From Bacteroidia bacterium (GTDB lineage: Bacteria; Bacteroidota; Bacteroidia; Flavobacteriales; Flavobacteriaceae), in NCBI GenBank assembly GCA_030427865.1, contig JAUICK010000009.1:62001-126000 (forward strand): 64,000 nucleotides of DNA, written 5' to 3'. This document shows, one piece after another, positions 17,618 to 26,307 of this stretch. Position 1 is the first letter of the stretch, and each line of letters begins with the position of its first letter. Under the pieces are notes generated by a model, which saw only the letters and a list, made by a program, of their open reading frames with translations, made no database searches and was not told the origin of the DNA. The position numbers and the translations under genes were made by a program.

Positions 17618-18364
17618 TTAGTAATTTGTGTTATTGTCTTTTAATTTGCAAACAATTTCTTTAGATGATGATGTTCCAATTCTATCTACTCCTAAATTTA
17701 TCATTTTTACTGCTGTTTCATAATCTCTAACACCTCCAGCAGCTTTAATTTGTAATGGTTTTGCGTTTTCTACAATTAGTTGCATAGATTTAAACGTAGC
17801 GCCATTGGGCAAATTGTTTTTGGTTTTAAAAAAACCTGTAGAAGATTTTACAAATACATTTTTAGCATTTTCTTCTCCAAACTCATTTAAAACAATGTTT
17901 TTGATAATTTGCGAAATTACAACTATTTCTTTTTCTGATAATGCTGCAACTTCAATAATCCATTTAACTACCTTTTTATGATTTAAACACAGCTCTATAC
18001 CTTTGGCTATTTCTTCTTTAACTAAGGCTATATTACCTTCTTTAAAAGCTTTGTAATTCATAACAAAATCTAACTCATCTGCTCCTAAGTTAATCGCTCT
18101 TTGAGCTTCATTTAACTTTTCTGAAATAGTGTAAGTACCTTCATGAAAACCAATTACAGTTCCAATAAGTATCTTTTTGTTAGATTCTTGAAGCATTTTT
18201 TTAGCAAGTGGTATATAATTTGCACGAATCATAACCAATTTATAATCGTATAAGATAGCTTCTTGAATTAAATCGATAACTTTTTGCTGATTTTCTTCTT
18301 CAGAAAGATTTGCTTGACTTGGAGTCTTAAGATATGTAGCGTCTAAATATTGATTGATTTCCAT
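17618..18364 (-). CDS. deoC: Deoxyribose-phosphate aldolase
   Basis: Class I aldolase that splits 2-deoxyribose 5-phosphate into glyceraldehyde 3-phosphate and acetaldehyde in nucleoside catabolism. The TIM-barrel active site is complete: Asp in ADELDFVMN (D99), Schiff-base Lys in FVKSSTGF (K173), and the second Lys in IKAAGGVRD (K205). Length 248 is normal. It lies 23 bp upstream of the RemB-like gene and may share its transcript; there is no nucleoside phosphorylase gene nearby. Confidence 0.96.
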   Translation of the reverse strand: MEINQYLDATYLKTPSQANLSEEENQQKVIDLIQEAILYDYKLVMIRANYIPLAKKMLQESNKKILIGTVIGFHEGTYTISEKLNEAQRAINLGADELDFVMNYKAFKEGNIALVKEEIAKGIELCLNHKKVVKWIIEVAALSEKEIVVISQIIKNIVLNEFGEENAKNVFVKSSTGFFKTKNNLPNGATFKSMQLIVENAKPLQIKAAGGVRDYETAVKMINLGVDRIGTSSSKEIVCKLKDNNTNY

Positions 18365-18405
18365 GTTACAAAAGTACTAAATTCTAAAAATTAACCATTA
18401 AAAAA

Positions 18406-18423
18406 CCCAACCTTTTGGTTGGG
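18406..18423 (-). terminator. Terminator of the first TonB gene
   Basis: Arms CCCAACC (18406-18412) and GGTTGGG (18417-18423), TTTT loop, followed on the minus strand by six T residues. It sits 8 bp past the TonB stop codon. Confidence 0.85.
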
Positions 18424-18431
18424 CTGTATTT

Positions 18432-19166
18432 TTATTCTATACTAAAAGAAATGGGTAAATTATATCGAACTTTAACAGTTTTGTTATTTTGTTTAACTGG
18501 TTTAAATTTAGGTAGCTTTTTAATAATTCTATTAGCCTCTTTTTCTAAAGCTTTATAAGTTGTTCTTATTTTTACATCTACAACATCACCTTTATCATCT
18601 ATAACAAACTGAGTATGTATTCTATGGGTTCCTGAGTGTAACCCCATTTCGTTGGCTAATTCTATATCAAAATTACGTTGTACAAACTGCTTCATTTTTT
18701 TTTCAAAACACTGTTTATTTTTTTCTTTTGATAAATTCTCACATCCTTTAAAAACAGGAGCATCTTGAATAAAATCGTAGGGAACATTCTCTATTATTTC
18801 TTCCTTTATTTTTATAGTTTTAACATTATCAATGTCAATTAATTCAGGTGTTTCATCTGTAGTATTAAAAATATCAATTTCAGGTAAATCATTATCTCCT
18901 TTTTTTACTAAATCAACAAAACATATTGTTGGTTTTGGTCTTGGAATTACTAGCTTTTTGATTTCTTTTGTGAAGAAAATTTCTGTATCTGGTTCAATAT
19001 AAATAATCTTGTCTTTATCAGATTTAAAAACAGCTACTGTTTTTTGCGCGGTTTGGTGCTCTAAAGAGATGTAAACGATAAAGAGCACTAATACAAGTCC
19101 TAACTGAGTAAAAATGTTAGAGAACTTTTCTAATTGTTTGGTTGGTAGTTTTTTTAGGTTTTTCAT
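18432..19166 (-). CDS. Energy transducer TonB (paralogue 1)
   Basis: TonB protein of 244 residues that would couple the ExbBD proton motor to outer-membrane receptors. N-terminal cytoplasmic 20 residues, one transmembrane helix at about 18-38, a periplasmic linker, and a TonB C-terminal domain from about 140 (APVFKGCENL, IHTQFVIDDKGDVVDVKI, IIKKLPKFKP, VRYNLPISFSIE). The linker is acidic and lacks the Pro-Lys run of classical TonB. It is paralogous to the protein at 36761-37495. It stands alone between terminators; no exbB or exbD in the window. Confidence 0.88.
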   Translation of the reverse strand: MKNLKKLPTKQLEKFSNIFTQLGLVLVLFIVYISLEHQTAQKTVAVFKSDKDKIIYIEPDTEIFFTKEIKKLVIPRPKPTICFVDLVKKGDNDLPEIDIFNTTDETPELIDIDNVKTIKIKEEIIENVPYDFIQDAPVFKGCENLSKEKNKQCFEKKMKQFVQRNFDIELANEMGLHSGTHRIHTQFVIDDKGDVVDVKIRTTYKALEKEANRIIKKLPKFKPVKQNNKTVKVRYNLPISFSIE

Positions 19167-19222
19167 AATTAGAAAGTTTTAAATGTTAAAAACATGTTAA
19201 AATCAAAGTTCGTGCCATAAAA

Positions 19223-19248
19223 AAAGCATCAAATTTCTTTGATGCTTT
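19223..19248 (-). terminator. Terminator of the DUF4412-ELWxxDGT operon
   Basis: Perfect 11-bp arms (AAAGCATCAAA at 19223-19233 and TTTGATGCTTT at 19238-19248), 4-nt loop, T-rich on the minus strand, 22 bp after the stop codon. Confidence 0.88.
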
Positions 19249-19269
19249 ACCTCTTTTTCTTTTTAATTT

Positions 19270-20952
19270 TTAATTAATCATTAATTTTTTAGAAATGGTT
19301 TGTTTTCCTGATATTGTTTTTAGCATATAAACACCTTTATTTAACGTAGATATATCTATTGAAGTTTCTGAAACTCCTATTCTGCTTGTCTCTAAAACTT
19401 TTTCTCCTACTATATTATAAATCAGTATTTTTCGAATCTTATAATTTTGAGGAAGCTTTATGTGTAACAGCTTATGTGCTGGATTGGGAAATATTGTTAC
19501 ATCATTTAACATCTTAAAAGGATTATCTATTGAAAGTGCATTATCTGAAAGACTTGTTAACTCTTCTCCGTTTCCGGTTTTGGTTCCTGCAAACCATAAC
19601 TTTTGTTTATACAACTCTAAAGAACTTGTAGAGATTAAAAGAATTTCATCATTATTACTTGTTAATTTTACAGTTCCTGAAGATGTAGCATCTGTTACCC
19701 AAAGTTGTTGCGAATTAAAGTAAAATAATTTTCCATTATACTCAGTAGCTTTTACAAATTCGAAAGACTCTCCTGTATCGTTAGCTGAAACAACTTTAAT
19801 GGTTCCTGCTTCTGTTCCGTCTGTTTTCCACAAATCATATTCATCATTTGCACCATCTCTTGCAATAAAATAAAGTTCGTTCTGATAAATTTTAAATCTG
19901 GGAATATTTAAACCAGCTCTTTCTATATTAGAACCTGAAACAGTTGTATTGATATTTTTTACTAAATTGGCAGTTACACCATCTGTTTTCCATAATTCTC
20001 TTCCTGTGTTTTTGTTATTAACAACTGCGCTTGCAGTAAAATAGAGTTCATTCTTGAAAATAAAAAAGTCAGAGGGGATACTTCCTGAAGTATTTCCTCC
20101 ATTCGGAAAGATGTCGAATTTTAAAACTGTCCCAGAAGTTGTTCCATCAGAAACCCAAACTTCAGCACCAAAACCATCTCCTTCTGTGCCCGACTTAAAG
20201 TATAAAAGATTATTAAAAACGATGAGTTCAGACAATCCGTTTAAACCACCTCTAACCTTAACTGTTCCAGAAGTTGTTCCGTCTGTTTTCCAAAGTTCTC
20301 TTATTCCTGTTCCTCTAGAAACTGAGAAAAATAAGGCATTATTGTAAACTACACCTAAAATACTTTTATCGTTTGTAGTAGTGATATATTCTGGAGCCCC
20401 AACAATGGCATCTTCAAAATTTTTGACAGATACTGTTCCTTCTGAAGTACCATCTGTTTTCCATAATTCTATAGACGAATTTGTGCTTCCTCTAAAATAA
20501 AGCTCATTGTTAAACTCTATAAATGTTTTTCTATTATTATTTGTATTTTGATCTAAACCACTTGAGCTCCCTGTTCTTACATCTTTTATTAAAACTGTAC
20601 CAGCATCTGTTCCGTCTGTTTTGTATAATTCTATTCCTTTACCAGATACAAAAGCAGTAAAAAACAATTCTTCTTTAAAAACAGTTAACGATTCTGGTGA
20701 ATATCCTGCACCACTATTTAAATTTGTTGCAATTACAGTTGTGCCTGCTTCTGTTCCGTTAGATTTATATAATTTTTTAAAAGATGGAGTTATATCAAAA
20801 GCTTGAAAATATAATTGATTATCTAACTGCGTTAAATACTTTGGCGAACTGCCATTACTTCCAGACCAAATATCTATTTGATTAAAAGTATATTGTCCGT
20901 GAATACATAGTGTTGTTATTAAGAATAATGTGAATAGTAATTTTGTTTTCAT
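19270..20952 (-). CDS. T9SS-secreted ELWxxDGT repeat protein
   Basis: Cell-surface or secreted protein of 560 residues. Signal peptide 1-19 (ending CIHGQ), then about eight repeats of 50-60 residues each containing the ELWxxDGT-type motif (LYKSNGTEAGT, LYKTDGTDAGT, LWKTDGTSEGT, VWVSDGTTSGT, LWVTDATSSGT), expected to fold as a beta propeller. The last ~75 residues are a type A T9SS sorting domain (VTIFPNPAHKLLHIKLP ... GVYMLKTISGKQTISKKLMIN as separate parts). No catalytic residues recognised. It is the last gene of the operon headed by the DUF4412 gene next to sigma module 1, and so is a likely output of that module. Confidence 0.92.
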   Translation of the reverse strand: MKTKLLFTLFLITTLCIHGQYTFNQIDIWSGSNGSSPKYLTQLDNQLYFQAFDITPSFKKLYKSNGTEAGTTVIATNLNSGAGYSPESLTVFKEELFFTAFVSGKGIELYKTDGTDAGTVLIKDVRTGSSSGLDQNTNNNRKTFIEFNNELYFRGSTNSSIELWKTDGTSEGTVSVKNFEDAIVGAPEYITTTNDKSILGVVYNNALFFSVSRGTGIRELWKTDGTTSGTVKVRGGLNGLSELIVFNNLLYFKSGTEGDGFGAEVWVSDGTTSGTVLKFDIFPNGGNTSGSIPSDFFIFKNELYFTASAVVNNKNTGRELWKTDGVTANLVKNINTTVSGSNIERAGLNIPRFKIYQNELYFIARDGANDEYDLWKTDGTEAGTIKVVSANDTGESFEFVKATEYNGKLFYFNSQQLWVTDATSSGTVKLTSNNDEILLISTSSLELYKQKLWFAGTKTGNGEELTSLSDNALSIDNPFKMLNDVTIFPNPAHKLLHIKLPQNYKIRKILIYNIVGEKVLETSRIGVSETSIDISTLNKGVYMLKTISGKQTISKKLMIN

Positions 20953-20963
20953 TGTGTTTGTTT

Positions 20964-21521
20964 TTAAATTCTTCTTGATTCTCTTACTGTAAATTTTACT
21001 GTTACTACTGTTTTTATAATTTTTTTTGTTCCATCATCCATTCTGTATTCGAATGTTACAGTGTCTGTAAAACTTCCAGAAACATCTCTTTTGTTTTTAA
21101 CATAACTTTTTTTCCAAGACCCAACATTTGTTATTTTTGTTGATGTACAGTTAGTAAAATCTCCATTAATTTTTTTGTACGGTTGATTGCTTTTTAAATC
21201 AATAAAATTTAAGCTTCCACAACCTGAAGTGTGTTTTTTTGCATTATGAGTACCTTTAGTTGGTTCTCCTAAAAAATGTCTTGTAAAGTAGTGAATTTGC
21301 ATTCCGTTTTTAGAAACCAATTTCGAGGCGTTAATATTACTAACTCCTTTATGAAACTCTAAATTAACTTGACTTGTGTAATTTCCTTTTTCTGGGACAA
21401 AAATATGAGTTCCTTTAAAGTCTCCATCATTAAATGTAATTTCTAAAAAATACTTAGGGTTTTGCGCAAAACTTATTGTTACAAAAAACAAGAATATTAA
21501 AAATAGATTATGCTGTTTCAT
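20964..21521 (-). CDS. Secreted protein of unknown function
   Basis: Unrecognised 185-residue protein with a signal peptide (1-19, ending ISFAQ). The mature part is predicted to be mostly beta strands, contains two Cys (in TSGCGSL and DFTNCTST) and a basic C-terminus (TVVTVKFTVRESRRI). No membrane helix, lipobox or sorting domain. It lies 11 bp after the DUF4412 gene and 11 bp before the ELWxxDGT gene, so the three are one operon. A role in export or anchoring of its neighbours is possible but nothing in the sequence shows it. Copy 2 of the module lacks an equivalent gene. Confidence 0.72.
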   Translation of the reverse strand: MKQHNLFLIFLFFVTISFAQNPKYFLEITFNDGDFKGTHIFVPEKGNYTSQVNLEFHKGVSNINASKLVSKNGMQIHYFTRHFLGEPTKGTHNAKKHTSGCGSLNFIDLKSNQPYKKINGDFTNCTSTKITNVGSWKKSYVKNKRDVSGSFTDTVTFEYRMDDGTKKIIKTVVTVKFTVRESRRI

Positions 21522-21532
21522 CGTTTGTTTTT

Positions 21533-22270
21533 TTAAAACCCAAGAGCTTTATATTCTGCTGAATTAATTGTTAAAATTTTATTGCTGTCTATTTTAGTTA
21601 CATAAATTTTTGATTTCTCACCATTTGTAGTGCTGTAGTTTAGCTCTAAAACAAAGCCCCCTATTGGACCATTTGTAACCATTCCTAGAACTGGAGCATA
21701 CGAAGCTTTTATGGGAAAATTTCCCTGTACCACCCAAGCTTTTATAGTTCCTCCATCATTTTTATATTCGTATTCATTACAAGTGTACCCTAAAATATTT
21801 TTGGTTTTTCCAGTTTTTACTAAATCTTCTTTAGATGGTATTTTGTTTATATTATTATACATAGAAAACTCATCTGCACTAGTAGTTTTTCTTATTTTCA
21901 TGCCAGAAGCATTGATAAATGTTTCTATCTTTTTAGGAGTAATTATGTTATAAATATTATCATTCTCACCACTACTCATTTGCATACATATTACATCTTT
22001 ATTTGGCCCAAATAATAAATTAAAACTTGCTTTGTCATTACTTTCAGTTTCCATTGTAATGGTTACTTGACCGTTAAAAAAGTATTTTACCAATTTCGAT
22101 TTTTGCTTGCCTTCTAATGTTTTATCGAGAGTTTTATCAACTTCTACATCTATTTTGTTTTCTACTTTTTGGATTGCCTTGTCTTTTATTTTTTTCCAAA
22201 GCTGTGCATTAGATGAGCTTGTTATTAGAAAAAGCAACATAAAAACAGTTACTAATTTTGTTTTTTTCAT
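21533..22270 (-). CDS. DUF4412 domain protein (module 1)
   Basis: Exported 245-residue protein. After the signal peptide (1-22, ending SSNAQ) comes a charged amphipathic helix LWKKIKDKAIQKVENKID, then a domain with NILGYTCNEYEYKNDGGTI and FVLELNYSTTNGEKSKIYVT that matches the C-terminal DUF4412 domain in the paralogue at 29300-30685. DUF4412 proteins are periplasmic or envelope proteins of unknown role. It heads a three-gene operon and is divergent from the sigma factor at 22390, sharing a 119-bp regulatory region with an inverted repeat. Confidence 0.85.
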   Translation of the reverse strand: MKKTKLVTVFMLLFLITSSSNAQLWKKIKDKAIQKVENKIDVEVDKTLDKTLEGKQKSKLVKYFFNGQVTITMETESNDKASFNLLFGPNKDVICMQMSSGENDNIYNIITPKKIETFINASGMKIRKTTSADEFSMYNNINKIPSKEDLVKTGKTKNILGYTCNEYEYKNDGGTIKAWVVQGNFPIKASYAPVLGMVTNGPIGGFVLELNYSTTNGEKSKIYVTKIDSNKILTINSAEYKALGF

Positions 22271-22317
22271 ATTAAAATATCTTATTGTTATTCTTTTTAT
22301 AACTCATTTTAAAAAAA

Positions 22318-22365
22318 GTAAACATTAACCATCGCTTTTTTTTTATTTTTACTAAATATGTTTAC
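22318..22365. promoter_or_regulatory. Inverted repeat GTAAACAT / ATGTTTAC between DUF4412 and sigma genes (module 1)
   Basis: Perfect 8-bp arms at 22318-22325 and 22358-22365, 32 nt apart and 40 bp centre to centre. The GTTTAC arm lies 30 nt before the sigma ATG, and the opposite arm 48 nt before the DUF4412 ATG. The same arrangement with GTTAAC arms occurs in module 2. It could be a pair of divergent promoters read by the module's own sigma factor, or an operator. The match between copies is visible; the role is inferred. Confidence 0.5.
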
Positions 22366-22389
22366 ACTTATACTTTTTTGATATTAAAT

Positions 22390-22932
22390 ATGAAAGAGCA
22401 TCTAATTTTAGAGGAATTAAAAAAAGGTAATGATGTAGTCTTAGAAAAAATATATCTGGATTATAAAAAACCCTTTTTTAATTATGCTAAAAAGTTTAAT
22501 ATAAATAACGAAGAGGTTGTAGATATTTATCAAGATGTAATTTTAGCTTTCATAGAAAATATTAAAAACGGCAAGTTAGTTCGGTTTGATAGTAGTATAA
22601 AAACCTATCTTTTTAGTATTGGAAAGTATGTAATTTATAATAAAATTAAAAAAGAAAACAAATTACAAATTGTACATTCTTTTAAAGAAAGTGATTTAAA
22701 AACAATGAAAGAACACGAAGTTTTGTTTTTACAAGAACTTACTAATAAACAACAATTACTAAAAAAGAGTTTTGGTTTATTGGGCGAAAAGTGTCAGCAA
22801 ATTTTAACCTTATTTTATTTTAGAGGATTTAATTTAGAAGAAATTACAACACATTTAGGATACAATCATAAAGATGTTGTAAAAAGTCAAAAATCGAGAT
22901 GTTTAAAGAATTTGAAAGATAAAATGATATGA
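22390..22932 (+). CDS. ECF-like sigma-70 family RNA polymerase sigma factor (module 1)
   Basis: Alternative sigma factor of 180 residues. Region 2 spans about 5-80 (LEKIYLDYKKPFFNYAKKF, then EVVDIYQDVILAFIENI, KTYLFSIGKYVIYN) and region 4 about 115-178 (LGEKCQQILTLFYFRGFNLE, then VVKSQKSRCLKNLK as recognition helix). The ATG at 22390 is chosen over the TTG at 22378 because it aligns with the start of the paralogue at 30785. It overlaps the TPR gene by 4 bp (ATGA), the usual arrangement for a sigma factor and its anti-sigma factor. Confidence 0.92.
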   Translation: MKEHLILEELKKGNDVVLEKIYLDYKKPFFNYAKKFNINNEEVVDIYQDVILAFIENIKNGKLVRFDSSIKTYLFSIGKYVIYNKIKKENKLQIVHSFKESDLKTMKEHEVLFLQELTNKQQLLKKSFGLLGEKCQQILTLFYFRGFNLEEITTHLGYNHKDVVKSQKSRCLKNLKDKMI

Positions 22933-23531
22933 TTACTGATGATGATATAAAAATAGTTGTGGCTCATAACGAATATGAGAAAGGCAAAAAAAAACTTCAG
23001 CAAATTGAAAAGAAAAATCATTCATTTTTTTCAAAAAAATGGTTGGTAGCTGCATCTATTATATTTATAACTTCGCTTTTTGGATGGTTACTTTTACCTT
23101 CAGAAATACATAATGATGAATTATATGCAGCATATTTTAAGCCTTATACCAATGTTATTGCTCCGGTTTCAAGATCAGATAAAAACAAATCAATCTTAAA
23201 AACTGCATTTAAAAATTATGAAAATAAAAAATATGTTGAGGCATTAGAAGGGTTAGAAAAATCAATAACTAAAGAAAATAAAACAGCACTTTATTTATAT
23301 ATTGCAGTAACAAACTTAAAGTTAGAAAACACAAAAAATGCTATTGCTATTTTAGAAGAAAATATTGAATTTTCTAATACTTGGAAAGATAAATATCTGT
23401 GGTACTTATCTTTAGCATATTTAAAAGAAAAGAAAACCGAAAAAGCAATAAAAACTTTAAAAATACTCTCTAAACAAGTTGCTAATTTTAAAAAAGAAGA
23501 AACGTTATCGCTTCTTAAAAAATTGGAATAA
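22929..23531 (+). CDS. Single-pass TPR membrane protein, probable anti-sigma factor (module 1)
   Basis: Protein of 200 residues with three parts: a basic cytoplasmic N-terminus (1-37), one transmembrane helix (about 38-56, WLVAASIIFITSLFGWLLL) and a periplasmic part with two or three TPR-like helix pairs (about 85-195, for example NYENKKYVEALEGLEKSI and YLWYLSLAYLKEKKTEKAI). Just outside the membrane is NDELYAAYFKPYTNVIAPVSR-type sequence, shared with the paralogue as NDELYxxYxxPYxNVIxPxxR. The N-in topology and ATGA overlap with the sigma gene suggest an anti-sigma factor; no zinc-binding ASD motif is seen, so this is inferred. Its 3' end overlaps the convergent CHAT gene by 27 bp. Confidence 0.8.
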   Translation: MITDDDIKIVVAHNEYEKGKKKLQQIEKKNHSFFSKKWLVAASIIFITSLFGWLLLPSEIHNDELYAAYFKPYTNVIAPVSRSDKNKSILKTAFKNYENKKYVEALEGLEKSITKENKTALYLYIAVTNLKLENTKNAIAILEENIEFSNTWKDKYLWYLSLAYLKEKKTEKAIKTLKILSKQVANFKKEETLSLLKKLE

Positions 23532-26186
23532 AACGAAACCTACACAAACCAAAAAGACACCAATTACCCAATACAAATTATTGTTATTTGTAATAACGAT
23601 TGGGTGCACATCTCCAGAAATAATTAATCCTGCCCAATAATAAGGAGCTTTAACATTTACATCTGTTTTGCTTTCTAAATACTTCTTTTTAGCCAATTTT
23701 AACGCCTTGTTTTTAGGCATTTCTTTTGATAAATTTTCATAGAAATAAATCATAATTTCTTTGGTAGCAGCATCTGGTATTTCCCATAAACTGGAAACTG
23801 TAGCTGGTACTCCAGAAAAATTAAAAGCTCTTTGCAAAGACACCAGAGCCAAATTGCTATTAATAGTACCACTACCTGTATTACAAGCGCTTAATACTGC
23901 TAATTCTGAATTTAGTTTCAGTCCGTACAATTCTTCTAAATACAGTTTATCATCTTTAACGTCAGAAAATAAAAAATAACTAAGTTCTGGTTTTTTATCA
24001 TCCATCTCTGCATGCATTGCCAAATGTAAAATAGACGCATTTTTAGAGTTTTTTAGAAAGTTTTCTTTAGATGCAAATTCTTTATCGTAAATTTTACTTG
24101 GAAAAAATTTTACAATGCTCTTTGTTTCTTCATTTGCTCCTTGTAAATCTGATGTATAATTGGGCAAAAATGCTTTTAATAGATGGTTTTTTGAGGTAAC
24201 TTTTCTTTGATTGATAAAAACCAAATACGATGCATAAGAAATATTGTAATTGTAAATTAGATAGTTTTGTTGTTCATCAATTAAGGTTTCAAAAGGCAAA
24301 TGATGTAAATTTTGGTCAGGAATGATAAACAGGTTTTCTGTAGTGTTTATTTGAAAAGGAATGAGTTTTTTAAATAACAAACGTGCCATTTGTTTGTGCT
24401 CTTTACCACTTTTTAAAATGCTTATGTATTGATTTATAATTTCTTTTTCTTGAAAATTAATTTGAGAGATTCGTGTTTCAGAATTCGTAATTTTAAAAAC
24501 AAATAAATTATCTTTAAAAAACTTATACCTTAATACCACATCGTTTTTAGTGAGTTTTGATTGAAAATTGGGCAAAGAAAATTCTGTAAATAAAGCGCTC
24601 GAAACTGATGGGTATAGCTTTTCTAAATAATTTCTGTGTTCCGTTATTTTTTTATTCAATTCTATAATTAAAAGTGTATCGTTTTTTATTCTAGCAGCAA
24701 CAATTTGTTCTCTATATTTTTGCTCTTTAGTAAAAAGTGAATCTGGTAAAAAAGATTTGCTTAACGTTCTGTTTTGAAGAAAGTTTTTCCAATCTAATTT
24801 GTTCTCTATATTTTCAATTTCAGAAATAATTTGAGATGCCTCTAAAGCTGATCTTTCTTTTAATTTAGTTTTAAGAATACCCCTAAAAGTTAGGTTATAA
24901 TAATCTTTTAGTTTTTCACTAAATTCTTCTTTATAATATACATTTTTAAACTGAGTTAACCCCATTACATACATTTTAGAAGCTAAATCTTGAGCCTTAT
25001 TGTTTTTTGGAAAAACCTCTACAATCATATCTGCAATTTCTACAAACAAGCCTGTGTGATTAAGGTCTAAACTGGGTTTAAAGTTCGAATACGCTACTTG
25101 TAAATTATCTTTTCCTGAATGAATTGTTGAAATCATTTTATGAAAAACAACTGCAGCTTGGTCTAAGTCTTTTTGCTCTAAAAAAAGGATGCCTCTTTGT
25201 GCTAAGAAAAACGGAATTCGAGCATCTTCTTTTGCTGCTAAATCAATAATTTCTTGATTTTTAATTAACGCTTTTTTAAAATCTTTACTGTACCTAAATT
25301 TTTTGGCTAAATTGAATTTAAATTGAATTTCATAGTCAGGATAAACCTTTTTATCGAGAATAGATAAGGCTTCAGTAATATATTTTTCTGCTTTAAATAA
25401 TGCTTTTTCGATATTAAATTTTTCTCTGTGATTCAAATAAAAATCGCCAACAAGATTTAAAGAAACGGCATACATTAAATTTTCTGTAGCGTTAAACTTA
25501 CGATAGGTTTTTTGTTTTTTTAATTGATTTAAATTGTAAATTAAAGGTTTTTCTTTGCCTTGGGTTGCATACAAAACCACAGATTTATAATATAACAAAA
25601 TGTCTTTTGTTGCTTGATTTTTGCCCGTTTTAATTTTGTTCTTATGCCTTTTATATACAGTTAATCCTTTTTTTAAATAATATTCTGCTTCATCAAAATA
25701 GCCATAATCTGTTGCAGAACCACTAATATCTGCATAAATAGAAATTAAATAATCGTAATTAGGATTTTTAACTTTACTTAAAATACTTTCTGCTAATTTA
25801 ACAGAGTTGTAAGAAATTACGTATTCTTGAATATTGTATTCAGAAAAAGCCCTATCAAAAAGAGCCATTCCTTTTAAGTTATTCCCAAAATCTGTATTTG
25901 GACAATAATTAACAACATCCTTATAAGACAAAATAGACTCCTTGTATTTGCCAATACCATACAAAGAATTGGCTTTTACATAAGAGGTTTTAGCATGTAA
26001 CAAACTATCACTACCATTTTTTGTAACATTAAAATTAATTGTTTTAAATGCGTTTAAGACTTCATTATACTTTCCTTTATTATATAGATTTTGTAAAGAA
26101 TCTAATTGCTGTTGATGTATTTCTTGCTGGTAGCCAAAGAGGTAAAAAGGACAAAAAAGAAGTAAAAGTATTTGTTTTTTTATCAA
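23505..26186 (-). CDS. TPR-CHAT domain protein, caspase-like, membrane anchored (module 1)
   Basis: Protein of 893 residues. Signal peptide (1-20, LLLLFCPFYLFGY), TPR-like alpha repeats at about 25-400, a linker, and a C-terminal CHAT domain at about 590-855 with the expected dyad: His725 in HLAMHAE and Cys768 in LSACNTG, followed by SGVPATVSSLWEIPDAAT. A final transmembrane helix lies at about 871-889 with a basic tail. CHAT is a caspase-related cysteine protease domain. The export signal and tail place TPR and protease in the periplasm, anchored in the inner membrane. The start is TTG at 26186 with no nearby ATG. It is on the opposite strand to its sigma factor, unlike copy 2. Confidence 0.88.
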   Translation of the reverse strand: MIKKQILLLLFCPFYLFGYQQEIHQQQLDSLQNLYNKGKYNEVLNAFKTINFNVTKNGSDSLLHAKTSYVKANSLYGIGKYKESILSYKDVVNYCPNTDFGNNLKGMALFDRAFSEYNIQEYVISYNSVKLAESILSKVKNPNYDYLISIYADISGSATDYGYFDEAEYYLKKGLTVYKRHKNKIKTGKNQATKDILLYYKSVVLYATQGKEKPLIYNLNQLKKQKTYRKFNATENLMYAVSLNLVGDFYLNHREKFNIEKALFKAEKYITEALSILDKKVYPDYEIQFKFNLAKKFRYSKDFKKALIKNQEIIDLAAKEDARIPFFLAQRGILFLEQKDLDQAAVVFHKMISTIHSGKDNLQVAYSNFKPSLDLNHTGLFVEIADMIVEVFPKNNKAQDLASKMYVMGLTQFKNVYYKEEFSEKLKDYYNLTFRGILKTKLKERSALEASQIISEIENIENKLDWKNFLQNRTLSKSFLPDSLFTKEQKYREQIVAARIKNDTLLIIELNKKITEHRNYLEKLYPSVSSALFTEFSLPNFQSKLTKNDVVLRYKFFKDNLFVFKITNSETRISQINFQEKEIINQYISILKSGKEHKQMARLLFKKLIPFQINTTENLFIIPDQNLHHLPFETLIDEQQNYLIYNYNISYASYLVFINQRKVTSKNHLLKAFLPNYTSDLQGANEETKSIVKFFPSKIYDKEFASKENFLKNSKNASILHLAMHAEMDDKKPELSYFLFSDVKDDKLYLEELYGLKLNSELAVLSACNTGSGTINSNLALVSLQRAFNFSGVPATVSSLWEIPDAATKEIMIYFYENLSKEMPKNKALKLAKKKYLESKTDVNVKAPYYWAGLIISGDVHPIVITNNNNLYWVIGVFLVCVGFVLFQFFKKR

Positions 26187-26307
26187 AAAAAAGTATTTTT
26201 AATTATACCCTTTAAAAGTAACAAAAATATTTTTTAATAACTCTTTTGCCCTATAAATTCTGGGAGAATTTTATGTGTTCTTCTTCTTAAATAAGTTTTA
26301 ATACTCT

